The position numbers and the translations under genes are program-made. Shown one piece after another: positions 1 to 9,321 of a stretch of DNA of 64,000 nt. The notes below the pieces were generated by a model. It was given only the letters and a program-made list of their open reading frames with translations. It made no database searches and was not told the origin of the DNA. This DNA comes from Rhodomicrobium sp. Az07 (GTDB taxonomy: Bacteria > Pseudomonadota > Alphaproteobacteria > Rhizobiales > Rhodomicrobiaceae), in the NCBI RefSeq assembly GCF_018619475.1, contig NZ_JAHFZG010000003.1:124001-188000 (forward strand), in the 5' to 3' direction. Numbering within the stretch: the stretch's first letter is position 1; every line of letters starts with the position of its first letter.

Positions 1-594
1 TTCGGCGAGGGCGTTGCTTTCCCCGCCCTTCGGCGCCAACGGCTCGTCGAGTGAAAGCAGCGTGACATCCGCGCCCCAGGTGCGAGCGATGAACTTCGCT
101 TCACCCAGTCCGCACACTCCGCGCCCGATCACGCCGACGCGCTTGCCCTTCGCCTCATAGCCATCGCAGATCGGGCAATAGCGCACGAGGCCCGCGAGAA
201 CCGCGTCGTCCACGTCGGCAAGCCTCGGCGGAATGTCCACGACGCCGCTCGCGAGCAGCACAAAACGCGCGCGAAGCGTCCGCTCGCCGCCGTTCGCGTC
301 GCGAAAATCGACAGCAAAACCGTCGCCCTCGCTCGCAAGCGCCGTCGCCTCGCCGGAGAGGATGCGCGCGCCGTAGGTCTCCGCATGCTCTCGTGCGCGG
401 CGCAACATCTCATCCCCGCCGATGCCTTGCGCGAAAAAGGGCACATTGTGGCTTTCCGGGATCAGCGCCGCGCGCGGCTCGCCCTTGTCGATCACGATGA
501 ACCGGCGGTTGAAGCGCGCGAGATACAGCGCCGCCGCAAGCCCTGCGGGTCCGCCGCCGATCACGATGCAATCGAGTTTTTCCGCGTGCTCCAT
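1..594 (-). CDS. FAD-dependent thioredoxin-reductase-like oxidoreductase (3' end outside window)
   Basis: The first 198 residues are visible and the reading frame runs off the window edge. The N-terminus reads MEHAEKLDCIVIGGGPAGLA, a Rossmann dinucleotide motif for FAD. Around residues 140-147 there is a CPICDGYE segment, the CxxC redox centre position of thioredoxin-reductase-like flavoproteins, followed by a second nucleotide motif that is degenerate (GVIGRGVCGLG instead of GxGxxG/A). The family reduces a disulfide or another small substrate with NAD(P)H. The CPIC rather than CATC centre and the altered second motif suggest a thioredoxin-reductase relative rather than TrxB itself. The substrate cannot be told. 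It lies 43 bp downstream of the DUF815 ATPase on the same strand and may be cotranscribed. Confidence 0.8.
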   Translation of the reverse strand, partial: MEHAEKLDCIVIGGGPAGLAAALYLARFNRRFIVIDKGEPRAALIPESHNVPFFAQGIGGDEMLRRAREHAETYGARILSGEATALASEGDGFAVDFRDANGGERTLRARFVLLASGVVDIPPRLADVDDAVLAGLVRYCPICDGYEAKGKRVGVIGRGVCGLGEAKFIARTWGADVTLLSLDEPLAPKGGESNALAE

Positions 595-637
595 ATAACG
601 GAGAAGCGCCGACGCCTTCGCGGGTTCCCGTCGCCTC

Positions 638-1513
638 TCAAGGATCGAGCGTCTGCCCGAGCCGCCCCGCCAGATCCTGCACGAACTGCCATGCCACGCG
701 GCCCGAGCGCGACCCGCGCGTCATCGCCCATTCGAGCGCCTGCGCCTTGAGATCCTCCGGCGCGATGGCGAGCCCGTGATGCGCCACATAGCCTTCCACC
801 ATCGCGAGATAATCGGCCTGCGAGCAATTGTGAAAGCCGAGCCACAGCCCGAATCGATCCGACAGGGAAACCTTTTCCTCCACCGCCTCGCCCTGATGGA
901 TGGCGGTCGAGCGCTCGTTCTCCACCATCTCGCGCGCCATCAGATGGCGGCGGTTCGACGTTGCATAGAACAGCACGTTCTGAGGCCGCCCTTCGACGCC
1001 GCCTTCGAGCACCGCCTTCAACGATTTGTAGGCCGTGTCGTCAGCGTCGAACGAAAGGTCGTCGCAGAACACGATGAAGCGATGCGGGCTTTCGCGCATG
1101 TGCGACAGGCAGCGTGGCAGGCTCTCGATGTCTTCGCGGTGGATTTCCACAAGCTTCAGCGTGGATGCATGGACCGCGTGATTCGCCGCCACCTCCGCAT
1201 GCACGGCCTTCACGAGCGAGCTTTTGCCCATGCCGCGCGCGCCCCAGAGCAGCGCATTGTTGGCGGGAAGCCCGCGCGCGAAATTCTCGGTGTTGTCGAG
1301 AAGCTTGTCGCGCACGCGGTCGACACTCTTGAGAAGCCCGATCGGCGTGCGATTCACGCGCGGGACGGCGAGGAAACGGCCGCCCTCCGCCTGCCAGACG
1401 AAGGCATCCGCCGCGGCGAAGGTCTCCTTGCGTGCTTCGGGGGGCGCAAGGCGCTCCAGCGCCTCGGCGATGCGGGTGATGAGCGGTTCCAGGCGATGCG
1501 ATGTGTCGGGCAT
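638..1513 (-). CDS. DUF815 family P-loop ATPase
   Basis: This 291-residue protein has a clear Walker A motif (GARGMGKSS) and a Walker B-like stretch (FIVFCDDLSF), both typical of the DUF815 family of AAA-like ATPases. The family is widespread in proteobacteria and has no firmly established function. In alphaproteobacteria it is commonly found next to yajC-secDF, as here, where it is divergent from yajC. The frame extends 22 codons upstream to a TTG, but the ATG giving MPDTSHRLEP matches the usual family N-terminus and was chosen; neither start has a strong ribosome binding site. Identification is confident, the role is not known. Confidence 0.85.
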   Translation of the reverse strand: MPDTSHRLEPLITRIAEALERLAPPEARKETFAAADAFVWQAEGGRFLAVPRVNRTPIGLLKSVDRVRDKLLDNTENFARGLPANNALLWGARGMGKSSLVKAVHAEVAANHAVHASTLKLVEIHREDIESLPRCLSHMRESPHRFIVFCDDLSFDADDTAYKSLKAVLEGGVEGRPQNVLFYATSNRRHLMAREMVENERSTAIHQGEAVEEKVSLSDRFGLWLGFHNCSQADYLAMVEGYVAHHGLAIAPEDLKAQALEWAMTRGSRSGRVAWQFVQDLAGRLGQTLDP

Positions 1514-1711
1514 TGTAAAAAGTCGCGGTTGTGGATGAAAAAGGCGCAAGGTCGGCGCGCCGAGGTGGAAGAACGCCAAACTATGCGCTATTAAGCCACG
1601 GACGCAACGGCGCGGAAGTTGCCATATCAGGGCAAGCCATTATAAGAAAGCCACGTTCTTCCGCGCGAAAAGGCTCGCGCCCGTTCTTTCCGCACATTAC
1701 GGAGTCTCTCG

Positions 1712-2101
1712 ATGATCTCTCCCGCATACGCCCAAGCGCCTGGCGCCGGAGCCGGCGATATTTTCGGCATGCTGTTCCCGCTGATCCTCGTCTTCGTCAT
1801 CTTCTATCTGCTCGTGTTCCGCCCGCAGCAAAAGCGCATGAGGGAGCATCAGGCGATGCTCGATGCGGTCAAGCGCGGCGATACGGTGGTGACGGCGGGT
1901 GGCATCATCGGCAAGGTCATGCGGATTGGAACCGACGGCGAGTTGAAGATCGAAATCGCCGATGGCGTGCAGGTGCGGGTGCTGAAATCCACGATCACGG
2001 ACGTTCGGGGCAAGGGTGAGCCTTTGAAGGGCGACACGTCCAAAGACAAGGACGAAACGCCCGCCGAGTCCGGGGCGAGCAGCGACAAGAACGCCGCGTA
2101 A
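1712..2101 (+). CDS. yajC: Preprotein translocase subunit YajC
   Basis: A 129-residue protein with one membrane segment near residues 20-37 followed by the family signature FRPQQKRMREHQ and a small cytosolic domain containing VKRGDTVVTAGGIIGKV. YajC associates with SecD and SecF in the Sec holo-translocon at the inner membrane. The C-terminal tail after about residue 105 is Lys/Asp/Glu-rich and low in complexity. It is the first gene of the yajC-secD-secF group, 33 bp before secD. The 198-bp gap upstream, shared with the divergent DUF815 gene, must hold the promoter, but no clear boxes were picked out. Confidence 0.95.
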   Translation: MISPAYAQAPGAGAGDIFGMLFPLILVFVIFYLLVFRPQQKRMREHQAMLDAVKRGDTVVTAGGIIGKVMRIGTDGELKIEIADGVQVRVLKSTITDVRGKGEPLKGDTSKDKDETPAESGASSDKNAA

Positions 2102-2134
2102 ACTCCACGCAGCGCATCAAGGGGAACAGGGTCG

Positions 2135-3781
2135 ATGAGCGGATTCACGTTGCATTTTTCGCGCTGGGGCGCGGTCGCGACGATTGTCATATCGGTGGCG
2201 TCGGTGATCTTCGCGCTCCCGAACGTGATCCCGCTCAAGACCTATGAGAGCCTGCCGTCGTGGGCGCAGCTTCCACGCATGCCGCTCGGCCTCGACCTTC
2301 GCGGCGGGACGCACCTTCTCTATCAGATCGACACCGCGCAACTCAAGAAGGACTGGCTGCAATCCATCCAGACCGAGTCGCGCCGCTCGTTGAGCGAAGC
2401 GCGGATCGCGCATGCGGGCGTCGTCATCGCGGGCAATCAGGTGCGCGTGAATCTGCGCGACCCGGCGAATACCGAGACCGCGCTGACGAAGCTCAAGACG
2501 CTGGCGCAGCCGCTTTCCTCGTCGCTGCTGACGGGGTCGGGCGGCGATTCCGGGATGGACCTCGCCGTGCAGTCGACGCAGCCGGGCGTCATCACGCTTG
2601 AGCCGACGCAGGCGGGCATCCAGCGCCGCATAGAAAACGCGATCTCGCGCTCCATCGAGGTCATCCGCCGCCGCGTCGACCCGCAGGGAACGACCGAAGC
2701 GACCATTCAGGCGCAGGGCGGCTCAACCGGCAAGGACCGCATCCTCATTCAGGTGCCGGGACTAGCACCCGACGAGGTGAAGTCCCGCGTCGGCACGACC
2801 GCGAAGCTCACCTTCCAGCTTGTCGATTCGTCGATATCGGCGGAAGAGGCCAGGGAAAGCGGCGTGCCGCCGGATTCGCAGCTTCTGCCTGATCAGGAGC
2901 GGCCGGGCCAGTTCGTGCTCGTGCATAAGGAAGTGATCGTTTCGGGCGACGACCTCGTGAACGCCTATGCGGGCTACGACAACCGCGCGGGCGGGATCGG
3001 CGAGCGTGCCGTCGATTTCGAGTTCAACAGCCGTGGCGCATCGGCTTTCGCGCGCGTGACCCGCGAAAATATCGGCCGCCCCTTCGCGATCATTCTGGAC
3101 GGCAAGGTGATTTCCGCCCCGGTGATCCGCTCCGAAATTCCGGGCGGACGCGGCCAGATCACCGGCAATTTCGGCGTCGAGGAAACGAACCGCCTCGCGC
3201 TGCTGCTGCGCTCCGGAGCGCTTCCGGCCGCGCTGTCGATCATCGAGGAGCGCTCTGTCGGCCCGACCCTCGGCGCCGACTCGATCGAAGCGGGCTCCAT
3301 CGCCGCCGCCGTCGGCTTCGTGGCGGTGTCGCTGTTCATGATCGCCGGCTACGGACTGTTCGGGGTTTTCTCCGTGATCGCGCTAGGCGTTAACATCGCC
3401 ATCATCATGGCCTGCCTTTCGCTCTTCCATGCGACGCTCACCATGCCGGGCATAGCCGGTATCGTGCTGACAATGGGCGTCGCGGTGGATGCGAACGTGC
3501 TCATCTACGAGCGCATACGCGAGGAGCTGCGAACCGGGCGAGGCATGATATCGGCCATCGAGGCGGGCTTCGACCGCGCTTACGCAACCATTATCGACTC
3601 GCATCTGACCGCCCTTCTCGCCGCGTTGATCCTCTACGCGTTCGGTTCAGGCACCGTGAAGGGCTTCGCGGTCACGCTGTCCTTCGGCATCGTGAGTTCG
3701 CTGTTCACCGCGATCACGCTGACGCGTCTGATGGTGTCGACATGGCTGCGCCAGACGCGCCCGACCGCCCTTCACATCTAG
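2135..3781 (+). CDS. secD: Protein translocase subunit SecD
   Basis: This 548-residue protein carries the SecD hallmark DLRGG (in LGLDLRGGTHLLYQ) after an N-terminal membrane segment, then the large periplasmic P1 region and a C-terminal block of five membrane helices that include the conserved GIVLTMGVAVDANVLIYERI segment. SecD and SecF use the proton gradient to help pull secreted proteins across the inner membrane after SecA has acted. Length is in the short range of the family (E. coli SecD is 615). It follows yajC closely and is followed after 84 bp by secF, so the three are probably one operon. Confidence 0.97.
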   Translation: MSGFTLHFSRWGAVATIVISVASVIFALPNVIPLKTYESLPSWAQLPRMPLGLDLRGGTHLLYQIDTAQLKKDWLQSIQTESRRSLSEARIAHAGVVIAGNQVRVNLRDPANTETALTKLKTLAQPLSSSLLTGSGGDSGMDLAVQSTQPGVITLEPTQAGIQRRIENAISRSIEVIRRRVDPQGTTEATIQAQGGSTGKDRILIQVPGLAPDEVKSRVGTTAKLTFQLVDSSISAEEARESGVPPDSQLLPDQERPGQFVLVHKEVIVSGDDLVNAYAGYDNRAGGIGERAVDFEFNSRGASAFARVTRENIGRPFAIILDGKVISAPVIRSEIPGGRGQITGNFGVEETNRLALLLRSGALPAALSIIEERSVGPTLGADSIEAGSIAAAVGFVAVSLFMIAGYGLFGVFSVIALGVNIAIIMACLSLFHATLTMPGIAGIVLTMGVAVDANVLIYERIREELRTGRGMISAIEAGFDRAYATIIDSHLTALLAALILYAFGSGTVKGFAVTLSFGIVSSLFTAITLTRLMVSTWLRQTRPTALHI

Positions 3782-3865
3782 AGTGTCGCACATGACACTC
3801 TGGTTTCTCAATGTCGAGCAACGCCGCGTGAACGCGGCTTTCTCAAGCGCCGAACGAGCCAAGCC

Positions 3866-4981
3866 ATGCTGCTGAAACCGCTGTTCCGCCTGCCACAGAA
3901 GACGAACTTCCACTTCGTCAGATACTTCCGGCTCTGCCTCGCGGCGTCGATCATCGGCGTCGTCGGCACGGTCGCGCTGCTGTTCGTTCAGGGGCTGAAC
4001 TTCGGCATCGACTTCAAGGGCGGCACGCTGATGCAGGTGCAGACGCCCACAGCCGCCGAAGCCGCCAAACTGCGCACCACGCTGACGCAGATCGGCATCG
4101 GCGAAATCCAGATCCAGAATTTCGGCAAGGACGACGAGCTGCTGATCCGCTTCCCCGAGCAGGACGGTGGCCCCGCGGCGCAGAAGGCGGCTGCCGACAA
4201 GGTTCTTGCCGCGCTTCCGCAAGGAACGAAGGAACTCCGCCGCGAGCAGGTCGGCAGCACCGTCTCGAAGGAGTTGATCAACTCGGCGATCTGGGCGCTG
4301 GTTCTCGCCAATTTCGGCATCTTCGCCTATGTGTGGCTCCGCTTCGAGTGGCAGTTCGCGCTCGGCGCCATCGTCGCGCTCGTGCATGACGTGATGATCA
4401 CCGTCGGGCTGTGGTCCTTGTTAGGACTTGACTTCGACCTCACCATCGTCGCGGCGCTGCTCACAATTCTCGGCTACTCGATCAACGACACCGTCGTCAT
4501 CTACGACCGTATCCGCGAGAATTTGCGCCGCTACAAGAGGATGCCGCTCCCGCAGTTGCTCGACCTCTCGGTGAACGAGACGATGTCGCGCACGATCATG
4601 ACCGTGGCCACCGTGCTCATGGCGCTGATCCCGCTCTACATCTTCGGCGGCGAGGTGATCCGCGGCTTCACCTTCGCGATGATCTTCGGCACGCTGATCG
4701 GCACCTACTCCTCGGTTTACATCGCCGCGCCGTTCCTGATCCTGATCGGCGTCAAACGCGACTGGAGCGGCGTCGAGAAAGCGGCAAAGCCGGGCGTTCC
4801 GGGCGCTAGGCCAGCCAAGCCCGCTCCGACCCGCCCCGCCGTCGAGGCGAGCGCAGCCGAAGCGTTCGAGCCGACGGACACACCTGAAGCCGAAACGCCA
4901 GCCCCGGCGCGGATCGCTACAAAGCCATCCGGTTACCGTCCGCCGGCAGGGCGCAAGGCCGGGCGCGGAAAACGCCGATAA
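3866..4981 (+). CDS. secF: Protein translocase subunit SecF
   Basis: A 371-residue protein with the SecF signature GIDFKGGTLMQV after the first membrane helix and five further helices, including ILGYSINDTVVIYDRIRENL, the counterpart of the SecD transmembrane motif. It partners SecD in proton-driven export. After the last helix, from about residue 300, there is a Pro/Ala-rich tail ending in a basic patch (RKAGRGKRR) that is longer than in E. coli SecF; it is probably cytosolic and disordered. The next gene (Mth938-like) starts 13 bp after the stop, which points to one transcript. Confidence 0.97.
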   Translation: MLLKPLFRLPQKTNFHFVRYFRLCLAASIIGVVGTVALLFVQGLNFGIDFKGGTLMQVQTPTAAEAAKLRTTLTQIGIGEIQIQNFGKDDELLIRFPEQDGGPAAQKAAADKVLAALPQGTKELRREQVGSTVSKELINSAIWALVLANFGIFAYVWLRFEWQFALGAIVALVHDVMITVGLWSLLGLDFDLTIVAALLTILGYSINDTVVIYDRIRENLRRYKRMPLPQLLDLSVNETMSRTIMTVATVLMALIPLYIFGGEVIRGFTFAMIFGTLIGTYSSVYIAAPFLILIGVKRDWSGVEKAAKPGVPGARPAKPAPTRPAVEASAAEAFEPTDTPEAETPAPARIATKPSGYRPPAGRKAGRGKRR

Positions 4982-4994
4982 AGGAGCGCGGCCC

Positions 4995-5375
4995 ATGAGC
5001 GGTTCCCTGACACGCCTTGGCCCGCGCGCACCCGTCTCGTTGACGCCGGGGGGCGCGCTCCAATTCGCGGGCACGATCCGCGACGCGGCGCTCCTCATCT
5101 CGACCGCCGAAGTCTTCGCGTGGGGTGCAACCGAAGATGCGCGGGAGGCGGACATCCTCCGCTTTCTCGATACACGCGAAACGCCGGGCGACTTTCTCCT
5201 CTACGGCACCGGCGCGAGCCTTCGCTTCGCCTCGCCCGCCTTCGCGCGGCAGATCGAAAAGCGCGGTCTCGGCCTCGAAACGATGGACACCGCCGCAGCC
5301 TGCCGCACCTATAATGTCCTCATCGCCGAGCGCCGCCGCTTCACCGCCGCGCTGCTTCCGATCCCGAGAGTCTGA
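4995..5375 (+). CDS. Mth938-like domain protein
   Basis: A 126-residue protein of the Mth938/Xcc1710-like (DUF498) fold family, recognised from the ending ETMDTAAACRTYNVLIAERR, where such proteins carry a conserved TxxAxxTYNxL-type segment. The human relative NDUFAF3 is a complex I assembly factor, and the next gene resembles NDUFAF6, another complex I assembly factor, so a shared role in respiratory-complex assembly is a reasonable inference, not shown. It sits between secF (13 bp) and the squalene-synthase-like gene (4 bp), so expression with the sec genes is likely. Confidence 0.85.
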   Translation: MSGSLTRLGPRAPVSLTPGGALQFAGTIRDAALLISTAEVFAWGATEDAREADILRFLDTRETPGDFLLYGTGASLRFASPAFARQIEKRGLGLETMDTAAACRTYNVLIAERRRFTAALLPIPRV

Positions 5376-5379
5376 GCGC

Positions 5380-6240
5380 ATGGCGTCCACTGCCGCCACG
5401 GGCGCCGACGATGTGAGCGCGGCGAACCTCGTCCGCGCGCGCGACCGCGACCGCTACTGGACAGCACTGTTCGCTGCCGATGCCACGCGCCCTGCCCTTT
5501 TTGCCCTCTATGCCTTCAACGCCGAGCTTGATCACGTGCTTTCGGTCGCGCGCGAACCGCTGGCCGGGCAGATCCGCCTCAAATGGTGGCGCGATGCGAT
5601 CGAGTCCGGCGACGCGGGCGATAAGACCGGCAATCCGGTCGCCGACGCGCTCAGAACCGCCATCGCGGCGCATGACCTCCCCCGCGAGCGCCTCCTCGCC
5701 ATGGTCGACGCGCGCGTGCCCGAGCTTTTCGGCGACAGCCCCGCCGACATGACGGAATTCGCGGGCCTCGTCGATGATTCACATGGCGGGCTGTTCGAAC
5801 TCGCCGCCGCAGCCATCGGCGACCGAAGCGACGCCGCGAAAGCCGCAGCCCGCGAGGCGGGCCTCGCCCTCGGCCTCGTCGAAACGCTTCGTGCCCTGCC
5901 TGCATCCGTCGCGCGCGGACGCCTGCCCCTGCCGCTTGCGGTCCTCGACGCAAAGGGCGTCGATCTCGAAGCCATGGGACGCGGCGAGGACAGTCCGGCG
6001 CTCCGCGCGGCACTCGCCGAGTTGCGCGGCGAGGCGGCGGCAGCGCTTCAGCGGTTTCGCGAGAGACAAGAGCACATCGCGCCGCACGCACGCGCGGCCT
6101 TCCTTCCTCTGGCGCTTGTCGAACCCTATCTTGAGGCGATGGCCGCGCCGAGTTGTCACCCCTTGCGGGACCGCGTAACGCTCAATCCGCTGGGCCGGTT
6201 CTGGCGTATCTGGCGCGCGGCGCGCCGCAACAAGATCTGA
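5380..6240 (+). CDS. Squalene/phytoene synthase family protein (NDUFAF6-like)
   Basis: The 286-residue product has the family N-terminal pattern ARDRDRYWTALFA followed by ALYAFNAELDHVLSV and GQIRLKWWRDAIES, which matches the squalene/phytoene synthase superfamily. The Asp-rich DxxxD motifs needed for prenyl-diphosphate binding are not evident, which favours the non-catalytic NDUFAF6-like branch over a carotenoid or hopanoid enzyme. The frame is open 85 codons further upstream but those codons overlap the Mth938-like gene, so the ATG 4 bp after that gene's stop was chosen. Neighbours upstream and downstream (Mth938-like, ATP12) are both assembly-factor families. Confidence 0.8.
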   Translation: MASTAATGADDVSAANLVRARDRDRYWTALFAADATRPALFALYAFNAELDHVLSVAREPLAGQIRLKWWRDAIESGDAGDKTGNPVADALRTAIAAHDLPRERLLAMVDARVPELFGDSPADMTEFAGLVDDSHGGLFELAAAAIGDRSDAAKAAAREAGLALGLVETLRALPASVARGRLPLPLAVLDAKGVDLEAMGRGEDSPALRAALAELRGEAAAALQRFRERQEHIAPHARAAFLPLALVEPYLEAMAAPSCHPLRDRVTLNPLGRFWRIWRAARRNKI

Positions 6241-6250
6241 CGGACGACCG

Positions 6251-6964
6251 ATGACCGCATCCGAACAGAAGACCCTCAAGCGCTTCTACAAGACCGCCAC
6301 CGTCGCCGAACAGGACGGCGCGTTCCAGATCCACCTCGATGGGCGCGCCATCAAGACGCCCGCCGGGCACCCGCTCGCCGTGCCGACGCGCGGCCTTGCC
6401 GACGCCATCGCCGAGGAATGGAATTCCCAAGGCGAGACGATCTTCCCGCACAGCCTGTTCTTCACGCGGCTGGCCAACAGCGCCGTCGACGCCGTCGCGC
6501 CGCGCGAAGCCGAAGTCGTGGACGAAATCGCGTCCTTCGCCGCGAGCGACCTCCTGTGCTATCGCGCGGCTTTTCCCGCGGCGCTCGCCGCGCGGCAGGC
6601 CGAGTGCTGGAACCCGGTGCTCGCCTTCATCCGCGAGAGATATGGCGCGACGTTCGAGATAACCGAGGGCGTCGGCCACGTCGCGCAGCTACCCGCCTCG
6701 CTCGACGCCATTCGCAACGCCGTCGCCGCCTGGGGCCCGTTCCGGCTCGCGGCGCTTCACATGATGACGACGCTCACCGGTTCGGCGCTCCTCGCGCTCG
6801 CCCATGTCGACGGCTTCCTCGACGTCGCTGCGACGTGGTCTGCGGCGCATGTCGACGAGGCGTGGCAGGCCGTGCAATGGGGCGAGGATTTCGAAGCCGC
6901 CGAGCGCCTGCGTCGGCGCTTCGAGGATTTCGGGAAGGCATCGCGCTTCTTCGCACTGGGGTAG
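6251..6964 (+). CDS. ATP12 family F1-ATPase assembly chaperone
   Basis: This 237-residue protein matches the ATP12 family: LKRFYKTATV near the start, then LDGRAIKTPAGHPLAVPT, the EWNSQGETI segment, and DLLCYRA, all typical landmarks. In mitochondria Atp12 binds the F1 alpha subunit during assembly; in alphaproteobacteria the homologue is assumed to do the same for the bacterial F1. It starts 10 bp after the squalene-synthase-like gene and is the last gene of the sec-linked group. A 146-bp gap separates it from pqqC. Confidence 0.9.
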   Translation: MTASEQKTLKRFYKTATVAEQDGAFQIHLDGRAIKTPAGHPLAVPTRGLADAIAEEWNSQGETIFPHSLFFTRLANSAVDAVAPREAEVVDEIASFAASDLLCYRAAFPAALAARQAECWNPVLAFIRERYGATFEITEGVGHVAQLPASLDAIRNAVAAWGPFRLAALHMMTTLTGSALLALAHVDGFLDVAATWSAAHVDEAWQAVQWGEDFEAAERLRRRFEDFGKASRFFALG

Positions 6965-7110
6965 GACGCGCGAACGCGAACCACCTGATCGTCACCGCGA
7001 TGGCACCAAGTCGGCCCGGCGGGTTTATTCCAGCCGAGCGCCGCTGCGGGCGGCGGCGGAGGCTCTCGGGGAGGTCCGACAGTGGCATTGACCGGCATGG
7101 CACCTGAACC

Positions 7111-7896
7111 ATGAGCGCGGCGGACATCATCGCGGAAAGCGCGACCGCGCCCGATCTCGACACGACGGTTCCAGCCGACGGATTATCGCCGGAGGGGCTC
7201 GAAGCGCTGCTGCGCGAAATCGGCGCGCGCCGCTATCACAATCTGCATCCGTTTCACAAGCTGCTGCATGGCGGCGAGCTGTCGAAGCAGCAGGTGCGGG
7301 CGTGGGCGCTGAACCGCTATTATTATCAGGCGACGATCCCGCGCAAGGATACGGCGCTGATGTCGAAAATGCCGGATCGCGCGATGCGCCTCGAATGGCG
7401 GCAGCGCTATTTCGATCACGACGGCATCGGCGACGACGAGGGCGGCATCGCGCGCTGGCTTCGCCTGACCGACGCCCTCGGCCTGCCTCGCGCTTATGTC
7501 GAGTCCGCACGCGGCATCCTTCCGGGCACGCGCTTCGCCTGCGACGCCTATCTCAATTTCGTGCGCGAAAAGACGCTCATCGAAGGGATTGCGTCCTCGC
7601 TGACCGAACTTTTCGCGCCGGGCATCCACTCGGAGCGCATCTCCGGCATGCTCGCGCATTACGATTTCATCGACGACGCGATGATGGGCTATTTTACGCG
7701 CCGCCTCGCACAAGCCCCGCGCGATGTCGAATTCGCGCTGACCTATGTGAAGGAACATGCGCGCACGCCGGAAGCGCAGCAGGCGGTGGTGGATGCGCTG
7801 CTGTTCAAGACGCAGGTGCTCTGGGCGCAACTCGATGCGCTGCACTTCGCCTATGTCGAGCCGGGGCTGATCGCGCCGGGAGCGTTTCGGCCATGA
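7111..7896 (+). CDS. pqqC: Pyrroloquinoline-quinone synthase PqqC
   Basis: A 261-residue protein with strong family landmarks: RYHNLHPFHKLLHGGELSK, AWALNRYYYQATIPRKD, and the helical segment GIASSLTELFAPGIHSERI. PqqC catalyses the last, oxygen-dependent ring closure and oxidation that yields PQQ, the cofactor of methanol, alcohol and glucose dehydrogenases. The gene overlaps pqqD by 4 bp (ATGA at 7893-7896). The usual partners pqqA and pqqB are not upstream: the preceding gene is the ATP12 chaperone and the 146-bp gap holds no PqqA-like short frame with the expected Glu and Tyr. Confidence 0.96.
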   Translation: MSAADIIAESATAPDLDTTVPADGLSPEGLEALLREIGARRYHNLHPFHKLLHGGELSKQQVRAWALNRYYYQATIPRKDTALMSKMPDRAMRLEWRQRYFDHDGIGDDEGGIARWLRLTDALGLPRAYVESARGILPGTRFACDAYLNFVREKTLIEGIASSLTELFAPGIHSERISGMLAHYDFIDDAMMGYFTRRLAQAPRDVEFALTYVKEHARTPEAQQAVVDALLFKTQVLWAQLDALHFAYVEPGLIAPGAFRP

Positions 7897-8192
7897 TGTG
7901 CGAGCGGCGCAAGCGGGCTCTCGTAGCGGCAAATAGCGCGCCAAGAATGCCGAGTCATGTGCGCTTGCAGTTCGACCCTGTGCGCGGACGCTACGCGGTC
8001 CTCGCGCCGGAGCGGGTCTACTGGCCGGACGACATCGCCTTCGACATCCTGAAGCTCTGCGACGGGGAGCGGACGATTGCGGCCATGTCGGCAACGCTCG
8101 CCGCCGAATACGCCGCGCCGGTCGAAACCATCGAAGCCGATGTGATGGAGTTCATACAGCAATGGATGGATTTGCGCCTGCTGACGCCGTGA
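7893..8192 (+). CDS. pqqD: PqqD, PQQ peptide chaperone
   Basis: A 99-residue protein in which HVRLQFDPVRGRYAVLAPERV and DILKLCDGERTIAAM match PqqD, the small protein that binds the precursor peptide PqqA and hands it to the radical SAM enzyme PqqE. The start was set at the ATG overlapping the pqqC stop; a GGGAG at 7878-7882 serves it, and a second ATG three bases later is equally possible. The first 20 residues are basic and go beyond the conserved domain. The 3' end overlaps the pqqE frame by 31 bp. Confidence 0.93.
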   Translation: MMCERRKRALVAANSAPRMPSHVRLQFDPVRGRYAVLAPERVYWPDDIAFDILKLCDGERTIAAMSATLAAEYAAPVETIEADVMEFIQQWMDLRLLTP

Positions 8193-9289
8193 CCGCCGAT
8201 GGAGCCGCGCGCGCCGGGCCGCCGCTCGGCCTCCTCGCGGAGTTGACGCATCGCTGCCCGCTGCAATGCCCCTATTGCTCGAACCCGCTGAACCTGTTGA
8301 AGGCGGCGGACGAACTCGACGCGCGCGAATGGCTGTCCGCGTTTGAGCAGGCGGCGGATCTCGGCGTGCTTCAGGTGCATCTCTCAGGCGGCGAGCCGAC
8401 GCTGAGGACGGATCTCGAAGACCTCGTCTCGGCGCTCTCGGCGCGCGGCGTCTATACGAACCTCATCACGGCGGGCGTGACGCTGACGCGCGAACGCGTG
8501 GCGCGGCTCGCCGGTCGCGGCCTCGATCATGTACAACTCAGCCTTCAGGCGCTCGACGCGGAGATTGCCGACCGAATCGGTAATACGAGGGGAAGCCTCG
8601 CCAAGAAGCTTGATGTGGCGCGATGGGTGCGCGAGGCGGGCCTGCCGCTCACGCTCAACGCGCCGACGCACCGTCACAATATCGGGCAGGCGGCCGCGCT
8701 GATCGAGCTTGCTCTCGAACTCGACGCCGACCGGCTCGAAATCGCGCATGTGCAATATTATGGCTGGGCGGCGAAAAACCGCGCGGCGCTGACGCCGGAT
8801 TACGACGCCGTTCTCGAAGAAGCGGCCATTGTCGGCGAGACGCGGGAGCGGCTCAAGGGCGTGCTCAACATCGACTACGTGACGCCCGACACCTACGCGC
8901 AATTCCCAAAGCCCTGCATGGGCGGCTGGGCGAAGGACGTCATCACGATTACGCCTTCCGGCAAGGTTCTGCCGTGCCACGCCGCCGAGATGCTTCCCCT
9001 GCCCTTTGACACCATCGCGGAGAAGGCGCTCGCCGAAATCTGGTATGACGGCGCCGCGTTCAACCGCTTTCGCGGTTACGATTGGATGAAGGAGCCCTGC
9101 CGCTCCTGCCCGCGCAAGGAGGTCGATTTCGGCGGGTGCCGGTGTCAGGCTTTCGCGCTGACGGGCGATGCGGAAGCGACCGACCCGGCTTGCAGTCTTT
9201 CGCCTCATCACGGGCTGATGGGGGACCTCGCGGAGACGAGCGCCGCCGCGCCGCCGCCCTTCGTCTACCGTCGGATCGGGCAAGGCTGA
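8162..9289 (+). CDS. pqqE: PqqE, radical SAM enzyme of PQQ synthesis
   Basis: The 375-residue product has the radical SAM cluster motif CPLQCPYC (residues about 32-39) and, downstream, LSGGEPTLR, the SAM-binding GGE motif. The C-terminal third carries the SPASM cysteines (KPCMGGW, VLPCHAAE, EPCRSCPRKEVDFGGCRC) for auxiliary Fe-S clusters. PqqE forms the carbon-carbon bond between the Glu and Tyr side chains of PqqA, the first committed step. The ATG at 8162 has a GGAG 11 bp upstream; an in-frame GTG at 8189, overlapping the pqqD stop, is an alternative. No PqqA substrate gene is seen in the window. Confidence 0.96.
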   Translation: MDGFAPADAVTADGAARAGPPLGLLAELTHRCPLQCPYCSNPLNLLKAADELDAREWLSAFEQAADLGVLQVHLSGGEPTLRTDLEDLVSALSARGVYTNLITAGVTLTRERVARLAGRGLDHVQLSLQALDAEIADRIGNTRGSLAKKLDVARWVREAGLPLTLNAPTHRHNIGQAAALIELALELDADRLEIAHVQYYGWAAKNRAALTPDYDAVLEEAAIVGETRERLKGVLNIDYVTPDTYAQFPKPCMGGWAKDVITITPSGKVLPCHAAEMLPLPFDTIAEKALAEIWYDGAAFNRFRGYDWMKEPCRSCPRKEVDFGGCRCQAFALTGDAEATDPACSLSPHHGLMGDLAETSAAAPPPFVYRRIGQG

Positions 9290-9321
9290 TTGCCCGCTAA
9301 GGCAGTCCGCGCGCCCATCGC